Shown here one piece after another: positions 13,782 to 21,016 of a stretch of DNA of 23,958 nt (positions within the stretch are counted from its first letter, which is position 1; every line of letters begins with the position of its first letter). The notes under the pieces are model-generated. The model did not search any database, had not been told where the DNA came from, and saw nothing but the letters and a program-made list of their open reading frames with translations. Made by a program: the position numbers and the translations under genes. This DNA is from a virus: positions 1 to 23,958 of IMG/VR virus record IMGVR_UViG_3300011114_001050, one strand, 5' to 3'.

Positions 13782-15005
13782 TCACTCTGCTTTACGATTT
13801 GGATTATGAGATTCGGCGCGAGAGATGGCGCCCATGTATCGTTTCATATCCTGCGTCATGTGTGCCATGGCATCTTCCTGACCTTCGACGATCACTTCAG
13901 AAGACTTGGTACCAGACGCTCTAACTGTTTCATTCATGTTCTGCTCCAGAATAGGAGCGAACTTCTTAGACTGAGGTGTTTTTCCTGCGAAGAACGATTC
14001 TTTAATTACAGCAACTTTCTTCTTGAAGGCTTCGGCCGATTCAAAGACAGAATCCCTAGTAAGTTCATTGAGTTTGGAAGCCTGTGTAGTCGCCAATCCT
14101 TTAGCCGCTTCCGCGACAATTGATTTGCGAAGCAAAGACTCGTTCTGTTTCTTAGAGCTTACTATAGAACTCCGAGCTTCTTTCACTTGAACTTGAAGTT
14201 CGACGACGCGAGCATTCAACGATTCAACCAAGTCTTTATCAGCCCGGGGAACCTCGATGTAATTCTCGGCAAACACGTTCTTCAGAGAAGTGATGAAACT
14301 TTCAGCGATTTCGGTTCGAAGAGTGGAGTCAATCGCGACCTGATTATTCTTGATCCAGGATTCGACGACATATGTGAGATATGAATCGACCTGTTCTGTA
14401 ACCGTATTCAAGATTTCATCAGCTCTAGTAGCCAATTTTACTTTATAGGCTTCATAGAGTTGTTTCCGTCCAGCCCGAACTTTGGACTTTACGGCCGCTT
14501 CGAAGATGACCTTAGCTTTGGCTTTGAAACCTTCTGTCAGATTATTTTCACCAGAGATCAGAGCATTCACGTCTTCTTCCATGTCAACTTCAGGATCTTT
14601 GACGTCTTCATCTTCATCTTCATCTTCATCCTCATCTTCTTCATCCTCATCGGAATCAGCTTCATCGGAATCAGCTTCATCAGCGTCACTATGTTCATCC
14701 TCGTCGGAATCGATAACTTCACCTTCACCGGCCTCAGGCCCTTCATCCCCATCGGATTCAGAAGCTTCGCCATCTTCCACAGTGGAGTCATCATCCGACA
14801 TGGAATTCACAGTGTCGAATTCAATTTCCGCGTTCCCATCGTTCTCACTTGGTTCCTCTTGCGCAACTGAATCAGCAACCGAAACAGATATAGGATGCGT
14901 TACCGGCTTAAGCGCAGTTGGAGCAACCGCGATGGCCTTTTCGATATCCGACATGTCCTGATCCGATTCTTGAATCACCGTTTTATTACTTTGCTTTTTA
15001 AGCAT
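13782..15005 (-). CDS. 22: Prohead scaffold protein gp22
   Basis: A 407-residue scaffold (T4 gp22 is 269). I chose the ATG at 15005 (MLKKQ; T4 starts MLKEQ) over an in-frame TTG at 15038; the sequence before it is A-rich. The C-terminal two-thirds fit gp22: FKAKAKVIFEAAVKSKVRAG, YLTYVVESWIKNNQVAIDS, then FAENYIEVPRADKDLVESL, a coiled coil and SEAFKKKVAVIKESFF-like sequence. Residues ~50-146 are extremely acidic (Asp/Glu/Ser). Such acid tracts belong to gp67 in T4, whereas the gp67-like protein here has none. It lies between gp21 and gp23 in the canonical order. It forms the core on which gp23 assembles and is destroyed by gp21. Confidence 0.9.
   Translation of the reverse strand: MLKKQSNKTVIQESDQDMSDIEKAIAVAPTALKPVTHPISVSVADSVAQEEPSENDGNAEIEFDTVNSMSDDDSTVEDGEASESDGDEGPEAGEGEVIDSDEDEHSDADEADSDEADSDEDEEDEDEDEDEDEDVKDPEVDMEEDVNALISGENNLTEGFKAKAKVIFEAAVKSKVRAGRKQLYEAYKVKLATRADEILNTVTEQVDSYLTYVVESWIKNNQVAIDSTLRTEIAESFITSLKNVFAENYIEVPRADKDLVESLNARVVELQVQVKEARSSIVSSKKQNESLLRKSIVAEAAKGLATTQASKLNELTRDSVFESAEAFKKKVAVIKESFFAGKTPQSKKFAPILEQNMNETVRASGTKSSEVIVEGQEDAMAHMTQDMKRYMGAISRAESHNPNRKAE
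14606..14692. repeat. Low-complexity acidic-codon repeat in gp22
   Basis: TCATCT/TCATCC-type hexamers run from about 14606 to 14650 and a 15-mer ATCGGAATCAGCTTC is repeated after them. They encode the Asp/Glu/Ser tract of the scaffold. Confidence 0.75.
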
Positions 15006-15064
15006 TTGTTTTATTTTGGTTTGCGAGAGGAAATCCAATGGACCTCTATCTCATTATTTTCAAT

Positions 15065-15128
15065 CTCAATTAAACAAACAGGTTTAATTGAGTACCCATA
15101 CCGATAACTCCCCGACTTTACAATCGGG
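15065..15128 (-). other. Two hairpins in the gp21-gp22 gap
   Basis: A perfect 11-bp inverted repeat CTCAATTAAAC/GTTTAATTGAG with a 6-nt loop (15065-15092), and CCCGA/TCGGG with an 8-nt loop (15111-15128). Neither is followed by a U-run on the minus strand. They sit in the 130-nt leader of gp22, which has no NATAAATA motif, so an RNA-processing or stabilising role is possible. Confidence 0.5.
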
Positions 15129-15135
15129 AAAAATG

Positions 15136-15801
15136 TTACTGAACAGAAAATGACGAACAATCTTTTAGAAATGTAGTGAGCTCTTTGGCTTGCATTTCCT
15201 CGAGGTACCTCGAAGGAGTCGCACTAATTTTTTTCTTGATGTTCTCGATTTTACGAGCGACAAATTCATTTCCGTTCTTGAAAAAATCTACACCCTCCAT
15301 GATGCCTTCAACGAAAGCCGAAGGAGCCGAAGGATCCTGCACAATGTCAATCGTCGAAAGTGTAAAGTCGGACTTGACGTACGTCTTTCCACCTCTAGAC
15401 TCGACCGATCCCATACCCCTCGAAGATACTCCAAGCTTCACACCGCCATCTAGGAGCCCCTTGACAATCATGCCCATGGGAGTATTCAGAATCAAAGCCT
15501 TTCCATGGACGTTATCTCCATTCCACGATAGCTGAGTAATGCGATGGCTTACCTTATCCAAATTGATCTGCGGACCATCGGGATGATTAAGTTCACCAAC
15601 CGCGCGGCCAGTTGAAACAGATTCAGATATAAATCTAGCCACGGCTTCTTTCAGAATTTCGCGAGGATAAATGCGATTATTTCGATTCTGCTTTTCAGCT
15701 TGCATAAATACACCTTCGAGAAAGAATTTCTTCTCTCCATTCGAAGCAGCTTCAACCAGAGCCTTTACTCCAATTTCGTTGTATTCGCAGATTAGTTTCA
15801 T
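15136..15801 (-). CDS. 21: Prohead core protease gp21
   Basis: A 221-residue serine protease of the T4 gp21 family (peptidase family S80). The start at 15801 (MKLICEYNE) is preferred over an upstream in-frame codon at 15852 because it avoids most of the overlap with gp67 and begins 1 nt after its stop. FFLEGVFMQAEKQNRNNRIY (26-45) parallels T4 'LYIEGIFMQAEVVNRNKRLY'. The likely catalytic residues are His73 in GELNHP, Ser126 or Ser127 in GVSSRG, and Asp156 in VQDPSAP. It cleaves scaffold and capsid proteins after (I/L)-x-E during head maturation. Confidence 0.95.
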   Translation of the reverse strand: MKLICEYNEIGVKALVEAASNGEKKFFLEGVFMQAEKQNRNNRIYPREILKEAVARFISESVSTGRAVGELNHPDGPQINLDKVSHRITQLSWNGDNVHGKALILNTPMGMIVKGLLDGGVKLGVSSRGMGSVESRGGKTYVKSDFTLSTIDIVQDPSAPSAFVEGIMEGVDFFKNGNEFVARKIENIKKKISATPSRYLEEMQAKELTTFLKDCSSFSVQ

Positions 15802-15802
15802 G

Positions 15803-15973
15803 TTACTTTTGAGGAGAGACTTTCTTATTGAAAACCTCATCGACCAAGACAAGCTTTCGAATTTCTAAAGCTGCCATTGTTTTTTCGGCCAATCCGCGAT
15901 TCAACGCCATTTCGGCTTTATCATTGGCGCCGGCGACAATGCCGTGCACTATAGTTTGGGCATGTATATTCAT
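15803..15973 (-). CDS. 67: Small prohead core protein, gp67-like
   Basis: A 56-residue protein between portal and protease, the gp67 position in T4-like phages. It starts MNIHAQTIVHGIVAGANDKA and continues EMALNRGLAEKTMAALEIRK, then LVLVDEVFNKKVSPQK. The 'A..L..GLAEKTMAALEIRK' helix parallels T4 gp67 'ARKLFAEAMAARTIDLIKEEK'. T4 gp67 is about 80 residues with an acidic tail that is missing here. TATAAATA lies nine bases ahead of the ATG. No gp68 homologue is seen between this gene and gp21. Confidence 0.75.
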   Translation of the reverse strand: MNIHAQTIVHGIVAGANDKAEMALNRGLAEKTMAALEIRKLVLVDEVFNKKVSPQK

Positions 15974-15982
15974 CGATATTTT

Positions 15983-15990
15983 TATTTATA
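15983..15990 (-). promoter_or_regulatory. Late promoter TATAAATA (exact T4 consensus) before gp67
   Basis: TATAAATA on the minus strand matches the T4 late consensus exactly and ends 9 nt before the gp67 ATG. The predicted mRNA would have a leader of only a few bases. Confidence 0.65.
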
Positions 15991-16008
15991 CTTTTTCAAC
16001 GTTTCGAA

Positions 16009-17784
16009 TTATGCTTGAACCGGTTCTTCGGCCGGCTCTGCGATATTAGTATCCGCGGCTTCTGGAGCCGGCGCGCCGAGGGAATCCCCTTCTACCGCCT
16101 CAGGCGAAGCTAAATCCGGAATAGAAACGTTTCCGCCGGGCATACCACCGGACATGGCAAGATCATCTCCACCACCCTGCGCTACATTTTCTCCGGCATC
16201 TATAGATATGTTCCCCATGGCTTTTTCCTGGGCAATTTCCAAATCCATCGAATTAATTTCCGAATCGGATTGACGAAGGACGTTACGCCGAACCCACTTC
16301 TCCGAGAAATATCTTCCAATAAATTCACCTACCGAACTAAGCATCGCAACCCGCGCGGCCATAATTTCAAAGTCTTTCAACTCCGAGAAGTAGTTGTCCT
16401 TTTTAAAATCGATCGTGATCTTCTCTTTGATGGTATGCCAATCATCTTCGACGATGATACCCTTCAGAAGGAGCTGAGTGTGAAGAAGATTGATGAAGAT
16501 GTAGGAGAACTTTCGTCGAAGGCGATCGATAAATTTCTGAAAGGATACTTCTTCTCGGGAAATTTCCGTAGATTTACCAGCCGTCCAGAGAGAATCTTTG
16601 GCTTCGAATCGAGAAAGAGGAACAGAGAGAGAACGATAGAGATTCCGCTTAAAGAATAGGATGTCTTCAATCTGGCCGAGATTTTCTCCACCGGGAAGAG
16701 TTGTGATTTCTGTTCCCTTTCCACCCTCTCTTCGCGGAAGCCAGAAATCCTCGAGCATCGACATGTGTCGACGATCATCGCGAACGGCGCCAGTCGATGC
16801 ATCATACACCATCTTATTACGATACTTCGACATGATTTCTTGCATGTATTGCTCGGCTTTTCCCTTGGGAAGATTGCCAACGTCGATGTAGAATATGCGC
16901 CGTTCTGGTGCACGAGACATGCGATAAATTACCAGGGAATCTTCCATCATTCGAAGCTGATTCACCGGCTTAAGTGCTTTATGTATATTCGAAATTACTC
17001 TCTTATGAGTCGAATCCAGAAGGCCCGAGGGAACGTAACAGACGGCCAATGGATCAATCTTCAGACCGGTGACAGAATCGCCGGAGTTGACAGTCTGAGC
17101 GAGCTGACCGACAATCTGATTTTCCGCGTAGATAAAATATTCGGCTTTGGTTGTAACTAACTTGACACCCGTCTCAGTATCAATCTTGGTATCTACTTCG
17201 CGAATTTTCCGCATCTTAATCGGATCAACGACCCGCAGTTCGCTAATTCCAGCGCCTGGATCTTTCGAATCTACAATGACGTGATAATACAATCGTCCAT
17301 CGATGTACCATCTCCGAAAAATATCTGAGCATGCTCGCGAAAAATCGAGTAGTCGAAGGATTTCTGCGAATTCTTTCTGAATAGCTTCCTTTACATCATC
17401 ATCATAATTTAAATCGTTGAAACTTAAAGATACTGGAACTCCAGATTCTCCAGCCGCAATTGCTTCGTCGACGATGTAATTGACAGCCATGTCGCATTCG
17501 GGCTGTTCGGCCGCATTACGATATTTGAGAATTAGATCCTGATCAGAAGCTACGGCCGTGCCATCAATATCGACGTACTGACCGAAGTATCCGCCGGCGG
17601 TAATTACCGTTGAACCATCTTCGCTTTCCTTTGGAATAAACGATTTAGCTTCGACCGGTTCTTCTTTCTTCTCAGATGTCGATACTAAAGCCAATGGAGG
17701 AAGCGTGGCTCCAGAGTCTCTCCGATTTAAATCAGAATCGGCCTTGTCAATCTGTCGAGAAATTTCAAATCCAAATAATTTCAT
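16009..17784 (-). CDS. 20: Portal vertex protein gp20
   Basis: A 591-residue match to T4 gp20 (524). I chose the ATG at 17784 (MKLFGFEIS) over a GTG two codons upstream. Diagnostic segments are VNYIVDEAIAA, FRRWYIDGRLYYHVIVDSKD, MEDSLVIYRMSRAPERRIFY, GNLPKGKAEQYMQEIM, NKMVYDASTGAVRDDRRHMS and the LLKGIIVEDDW region. The portal is the dodecameric DNA channel that nucleates prohead assembly and docks the terminase. The last ~60 residues form an extra Ala/Pro/Glu-rich tail beyond the T4 length. GATAAATA lies 9 nt before the ATG, immediately after the tail-tube terminator. Confidence 0.97.
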   Translation of the reverse strand: MKLFGFEISRQIDKADSDLNRRDSGATLPPLALVSTSEKKEEPVEAKSFIPKESEDGSTVITAGGYFGQYVDIDGTAVASDQDLILKYRNAAEQPECDMAVNYIVDEAIAAGESGVPVSLSFNDLNYDDDVKEAIQKEFAEILRLLDFSRACSDIFRRWYIDGRLYYHVIVDSKDPGAGISELRVVDPIKMRKIREVDTKIDTETGVKLVTTKAEYFIYAENQIVGQLAQTVNSGDSVTGLKIDPLAVCYVPSGLLDSTHKRVISNIHKALKPVNQLRMMEDSLVIYRMSRAPERRIFYIDVGNLPKGKAEQYMQEIMSKYRNKMVYDASTGAVRDDRRHMSMLEDFWLPRREGGKGTEITTLPGGENLGQIEDILFFKRNLYRSLSVPLSRFEAKDSLWTAGKSTEISREEVSFQKFIDRLRRKFSYIFINLLHTQLLLKGIIVEDDWHTIKEKITIDFKKDNYFSELKDFEIMAARVAMLSSVGEFIGRYFSEKWVRRNVLRQSDSEINSMDLEIAQEKAMGNISIDAGENVAQGGGDDLAMSGGMPGGNVSIPDLASPEAVEGDSLGAPAPEAADTNIAEPAEEPVQA

Positions 17785-17793
17785 GCTCACTTC

Positions 17794-17801
17794 TATTTAT
17801 C
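17794..17801 (-). promoter_or_regulatory. Late promoter GATAAATA before gp20
   Basis: GATAAATA ends 9 nt before the gp20 ATG and follows the gp19 terminator, so portal transcription restarts here with almost no leader. Confidence 0.6.
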
Positions 17802-17805
17802 ATTC

Positions 17806-17839
17806 AAAAAAGGGGGGCAGCTTCTTAAGGCTACCCCCC
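17806..17839 (-). terminator. Intrinsic terminator after the tail tube gene
   Basis: A 10-bp stem (GGGGGGTAGC with GCTGCCCCCC, one G-U pair) and an 8-nt loop are followed by six T residues on the minus strand. It starts about 27 nt after the gp19 stop. Confidence 0.9.
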
Positions 17840-17866
17840 CCCGATATCTGGCTAAGTATAGCGAGA

Positions 17867-18526
17867 TTATGCAAGATTTCCAACACCAAACGAACCGCCT
17901 CCGCCAAGATTGAGGCCGCCGACTTTACCGCTAATGTTTACTGCTATTTCGGCTCCAAGTCCGCCGATAGTGCCAGCCGTGCCAGCCGACCGTTTATTGC
18001 CGGCAAACTTCGTAGAATTGGATATCCAATATTGATATTCGAATGTCACTTCAAATTCTTCGATGGCATCGTTAGTCTCATATGCAACCTCGATCGCACC
18101 AATCGATGTAGGAAAGGCGTCGACGAACAGATATCTCTTGATATCATTTCCAGACTTATCCATCTGAATTACCTGCAATTGACACATGTAGCTACTGAAA
18201 TCGGTGTGACCGGTATTCGAAGGCGCAGGATTGCTGATATCAATCCAACTTTCGAAGGCATTTCGAAGATCGAATGTACTATCATTGATGACCTTAACAG
18301 TCCATGTATCAAAGGTACGATCGCCGGGAATCTTAAATTTGCGACCTCGAAAAGGAATTTCAATTTTCCCCTGTGTCGATGCGGGAAGAGCCGCCGACTT
18401 AATCATGAAGGTAGCCTGTTGCTGATTCCCCCCAGTCCCACTTGGAAAAGGACATTCGACTCGAAACAAGTTAGCTCGAGCTCCACCGCCTACCAGCCTC
18501 GCTTTAAAATCGTTTAAGCTATGCAT
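17867..18526 (-). CDS. 19: Tail tube protein gp19
   Basis: A 219-residue tail tube subunit (T4 gp19 is 163). Typical segments are the N-terminal FKARLVGGGARANLFRVECP, IPFRGRKFKIPGDRTFDTWT, FDLRNAFESWIDISNP and the closing FEVTFEYQYWISN. It polymerises into the inner tail tube under the sheath. It is longer than T4 because of loops and a ~40-residue Gly-rich C-terminal tail (GGLNLGGGGSFGVGNLA). It is flanked by its own AATAAATA late promoter and a strong terminator, consistent with a high-copy product. Confidence 0.93.
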   Translation of the reverse strand: MHSLNDFKARLVGGGARANLFRVECPFPSGTGGNQQQATFMIKSAALPASTQGKIEIPFRGRKFKIPGDRTFDTWTVKVINDSTFDLRNAFESWIDISNPAPSNTGHTDFSSYMCQLQVIQMDKSGNDIKRYLFVDAFPTSIGAIEVAYETNDAIEEFEVTFEYQYWISNSTKFAGNKRSAGTAGTIGGLGAEIAVNISGKVGGLNLGGGGSFGVGNLA

Positions 18527-18555
18527 ATTTTTTAATTAGTTAAATTTAACCGCTA

Positions 18556-18568
18556 TTAGTTATTGAAT
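18556..18568 (-). promoter_or_regulatory. Shared 5'-leader motif (gp19 copy)
   Basis: ATTCAATAACTAA in the gp19 leader, identical to the 13-mer in the gp23 leader at 13741-13753. Confidence 0.5.
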
Positions 18569-18570
18569 GG

Positions 18571-18578
18571 TATTTATT
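18571..18578 (-). promoter_or_regulatory. Late promoter AATAAATA before gp19
   Basis: AATAAATA lies directly after the sheath stop and 44 nt before the gp19 ATG. The leader also contains a 12-bp palindrome GTTAAATTTAAC (18539-18550). Confidence 0.55.
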
Positions 18579-18579
18579 G

Positions 18580-20931
18580 TTAAGCTCCAGCGACCTCGGC
18601 GAAAGAAACACCGGTGCGAGTGGCGATGAAATTAAGCGAAATGAAATTGATCGAACGAGCCGGTTTGATGTAGATATCCGCAACAAACCGATTTGTGTCA
18701 ATTACTTCAGGAGTATTGTTAGTCGAATCACAGACGACGAGGAAATCCGTAATGCCCCTTCGTCCTGCAATCTCTCGAAGAAACGGTTCAACCATGTTCC
18801 GGAACATCGCCTGTGTAAAACGATCATTCAATTCGAAGAGCTGATACTTGGCCGCCGTGGCAATTGCTTTCTCGAGAATAATGAAAAGCCTCCGCACGTT
18901 GATCCGATCGAATGCCGACGGTTTAGCCTGCGCAGTCTTATCTCCAAAGAGAATAATACCCTGGCCAGGAAACGAAACAATCGGATTGACCGAAGCTTTA
19001 TAGAGCTCATCCCGGGATGTCTGAGTCGGATTGAATGCGAGTTTAGTAACACTCTTCAGATTTCCACGATTATATCCGGCCGGAGAAAACCAAGCATCGG
19101 CGACCAGATCGGTATTGGCGCAAAGTCCGGCCATGTGTCCACAAGCCGGAATCCAAATATAGTTATCTTGATATTTGTTGTAGACGTAAAGCGGAGACGA
19201 GTCAAAGACGGAATACGAATTGCGCGCGGCTGTTCCATCATTAAACTTAGCCAAAATCGCAGTTTGCTTAGCGGGTTCAGAAGTCTTTTGGTAAAGAAGA
19301 GGAGGAGCCGAGATGAATGCAATCGTGTCTTTGCGAGCCTCGGCAATCTCCTGAGCTTTCTGTTCGCCCGTGCCAAGCGAAGTATCGCCGCTGAAGTCGC
19401 CGGTGAATAGAAGATTGACGTCGATTGTTGCCGCATCGGCAAATACATCTAGAGCCGTTGCAATGTCTCCGGCCGCGCCGATAGAGGCGCCATCATATCC
19501 CGATGATTTTGTCGGCCCAATGACTCCACTCAGATAATTCACTCCACCTAGAATGTGCGAAAGCGCATCGCCGCGATCTGGAAGTTGAATGTATGTAGAA
19601 TCGGTTGACGCAATTTCGTCGCCTGTAAAATAGTTAGCTGCGAAACCGGCGGAATACACGTAGCTCGAATTACGATTTATGTAATCCTTGTAGAAGTTAT
19701 TCGTACCATCCGCACGTTTGCCATCCGAGAGAAGAGAAAGATTCTGGAATTTTTCCAGAACAGTTCCAGAAGTTCCACTAATTCCGCCGTCCAAATCAAC
19801 GACCAGGGCGTGAATTTCATCGGCTTCGAAAAACTTAAACGCCGTTCCAACTGCATATGCGGCCTGATTTTCGGAGAGTGTGACAGTATAGTTGGACCCA
19901 GTTGCAGTAAAGCTGTTTACTTTGGCCGGCCCGTGCTCGGGTAGATTGGCAGAGGAAACTACGTACATCGATGTTGTCAGAGGCAGAGCCGAAAAGGCTA
20001 ACTGCGGAACAGTAATTGTAGCGCTGGCGGCCGTCGACGACGTCGTGGAGGCCATCGCCGTTACGACTGTAGGATTATTCGAGTTGAACGTAGGGATGTA
20101 GTCGAATTGCTTCGCATATGAATCTGTCGGAGCTGTCCGGGCAGTTACTACGAAGACACCTAGGGAATTTCCCAAAGCACCAGGATATCGAGCAACGAAT
20201 GAAACATCTGAGGTTGTGGAGGAGACTGCAGTATTATTATTAAATTGATCAATATTGCCAATTTTTATCAACGAATTTGAACCAGTCCCCGACCCTGCTG
20301 AGGCATATAGCGAGGAAAGTTGAATAACTGAAGTACCCGATGTAAATGTACCAGACGTTGAACCTACAGTGAGAGTAGCCGTGATCACATTCCCAATTGT
20401 GCTGAAAGAGATAGACGAAGTGGATCCTGAATTACGAGTGATATTGGTGATTATCGTATACGCCGGTGTGTAACTGGAAGAGGTGACAGTACTGGTGGTC
20501 GTAGTACTATTTGTACCTATGTAAACTGTAGCTGTCTGTGTAGTTTTTCCGAGCGTGATAGTATCAATAGTGGAGGTAAAAGTGCTTATAGTAGTGCCTG
20601 AGTAAGAGCCGCTTGCAATCACGGTTAACTCAGTTTGCGCGAGGAAGGTCGAAACGGCATTGTTACAATCAGCACCCGCGGACCTCGACACTTTCAGCGC
20701 ATTTCCATACTTTAAATAGCTAGCCGCAGTTAGAAAACTCCGAGCATGTAAACCATCTGGTTTACCGAAATTGAGTAGAAGATCTCCTTCCGAAGCACAT
20801 GTAATAGCCGTATCGGTTGGGCCCCACTTAAATGGACCGGCAAAAGCGCCGATCGATGCCGAAACGGCTGGAACTACGTTTGTCAAGTCCTTTTCAGTAA
20901 CTTGAACGCCAGGAGAAACGAGAAATGCCAT
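18580..20931 (-). CDS. 18: Tail sheath protein gp18
   Basis: A 783-residue contractile sheath subunit (T4 gp18 is 659). The N-terminus LVSPGVQVTEKDLTNVVPAV and AGPFKWGPTD are typical, as are ARYPGALGNSLGVFV and the C-terminal region with INVRRLFIILEKAIATAAKY, ELNDRFTQAMFRNMVEPFLR and ends in a FIATRTGVSFAEVAG strand. Residues ~95-245 are an insertion very rich in Ser, Thr and Gly that is absent from T4; its DNA is more AT-rich and repetitive than the rest of the gene. The sheath surrounds the tube and contracts on infection. Confidence 0.95.
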   Translation of the reverse strand: MAFLVSPGVQVTEKDLTNVVPAVSASIGAFAGPFKWGPTDTAITCASEGDLLLNFGKPDGLHARSFLTAASYLKYGNALKVSRSAGADCNNAVSTFLAQTELTVIASGSYSGTTISTFTSTIDTITLGKTTQTATVYIGTNSTTTTSTVTSSSYTPAYTIITNITRNSGSTSSISFSTIGNVITATLTVGSTSGTFTSGTSVIQLSSLYASAGSGTGSNSLIKIGNIDQFNNNTAVSSTTSDVSFVARYPGALGNSLGVFVVTARTAPTDSYAKQFDYIPTFNSNNPTVVTAMASTTSSTAASATITVPQLAFSALPLTTSMYVVSSANLPEHGPAKVNSFTATGSNYTVTLSENQAAYAVGTAFKFFEADEIHALVVDLDGGISGTSGTVLEKFQNLSLLSDGKRADGTNNFYKDYINRNSSYVYSAGFAANYFTGDEIASTDSTYIQLPDRGDALSHILGGVNYLSGVIGPTKSSGYDGASIGAAGDIATALDVFADAATIDVNLLFTGDFSGDTSLGTGEQKAQEIAEARKDTIAFISAPPLLYQKTSEPAKQTAILAKFNDGTAARNSYSVFDSSPLYVYNKYQDNYIWIPACGHMAGLCANTDLVADAWFSPAGYNRGNLKSVTKLAFNPTQTSRDELYKASVNPIVSFPGQGIILFGDKTAQAKPSAFDRINVRRLFIILEKAIATAAKYQLFELNDRFTQAMFRNMVEPFLREIAGRRGITDFLVVCDSTNNTPEVIDTNRFVADIYIKPARSINFISLNFIATRTGVSFAEVAGA
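20197..20649 (-). other. Ser/Thr-rich insertion within the sheath gene
   Basis: This segment encodes residues ~95-245 of gp18: runs such as GTNSTTTTSTVTSSS and SGTFTSGTS, alternating beta-like strands. Composition contrasts with the conserved flanks. It probably forms a surface-exposed beta domain on the outside of the sheath. Confidence 0.65.
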
Positions 20932-20995
20932 AATAGTTGTCTTTCAGTTAGTATTTAATAAGTTGGTACATGATAAGACTTGATTCAATAAACTT

Positions 20996-21003
20996 TATTT
21001 ATT
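20996..21003 (-). promoter_or_regulatory. Late promoter AATAAATA before gp18
   Basis: AATAAATA lies 13 nt after the gp17 stop and 64 nt before the sheath ATG. A second related sequence, TATTAAATA, lies about 20 nt before the ATG. Confidence 0.5.
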
Positions 21004-21016
21004 CAAATTAGAAGCT

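Noticed and set aside
15006-15038. TTG start giving gp22 11 extra residues
   Set aside because: The ATG at 15005 gives MLKKQ, matching the T4 start MLKEQ, and has A-rich sequence before it.
15802-15852. Upstream extension of gp21 to 15852
   Set aside because: It would overlap the end of the gp67-like gene by 50 bases and adds residues unlike gp21; the ATG at 15801 sits 1 nt after the gp67 stop.
17705-18517. Plus-strand open frame (270 codons) opposite gp19 and the gp20 start
   Set aside because: It spans a strong terminator and two genes on the other strand and encodes nothing recognisable.
18577-19410. Plus-strand open frame (277 codons) opposite gp18
   Set aside because: Antisense to the conserved C-terminal part of the sheath, with an Arg/Ser-rich composition typical of shadow frames.
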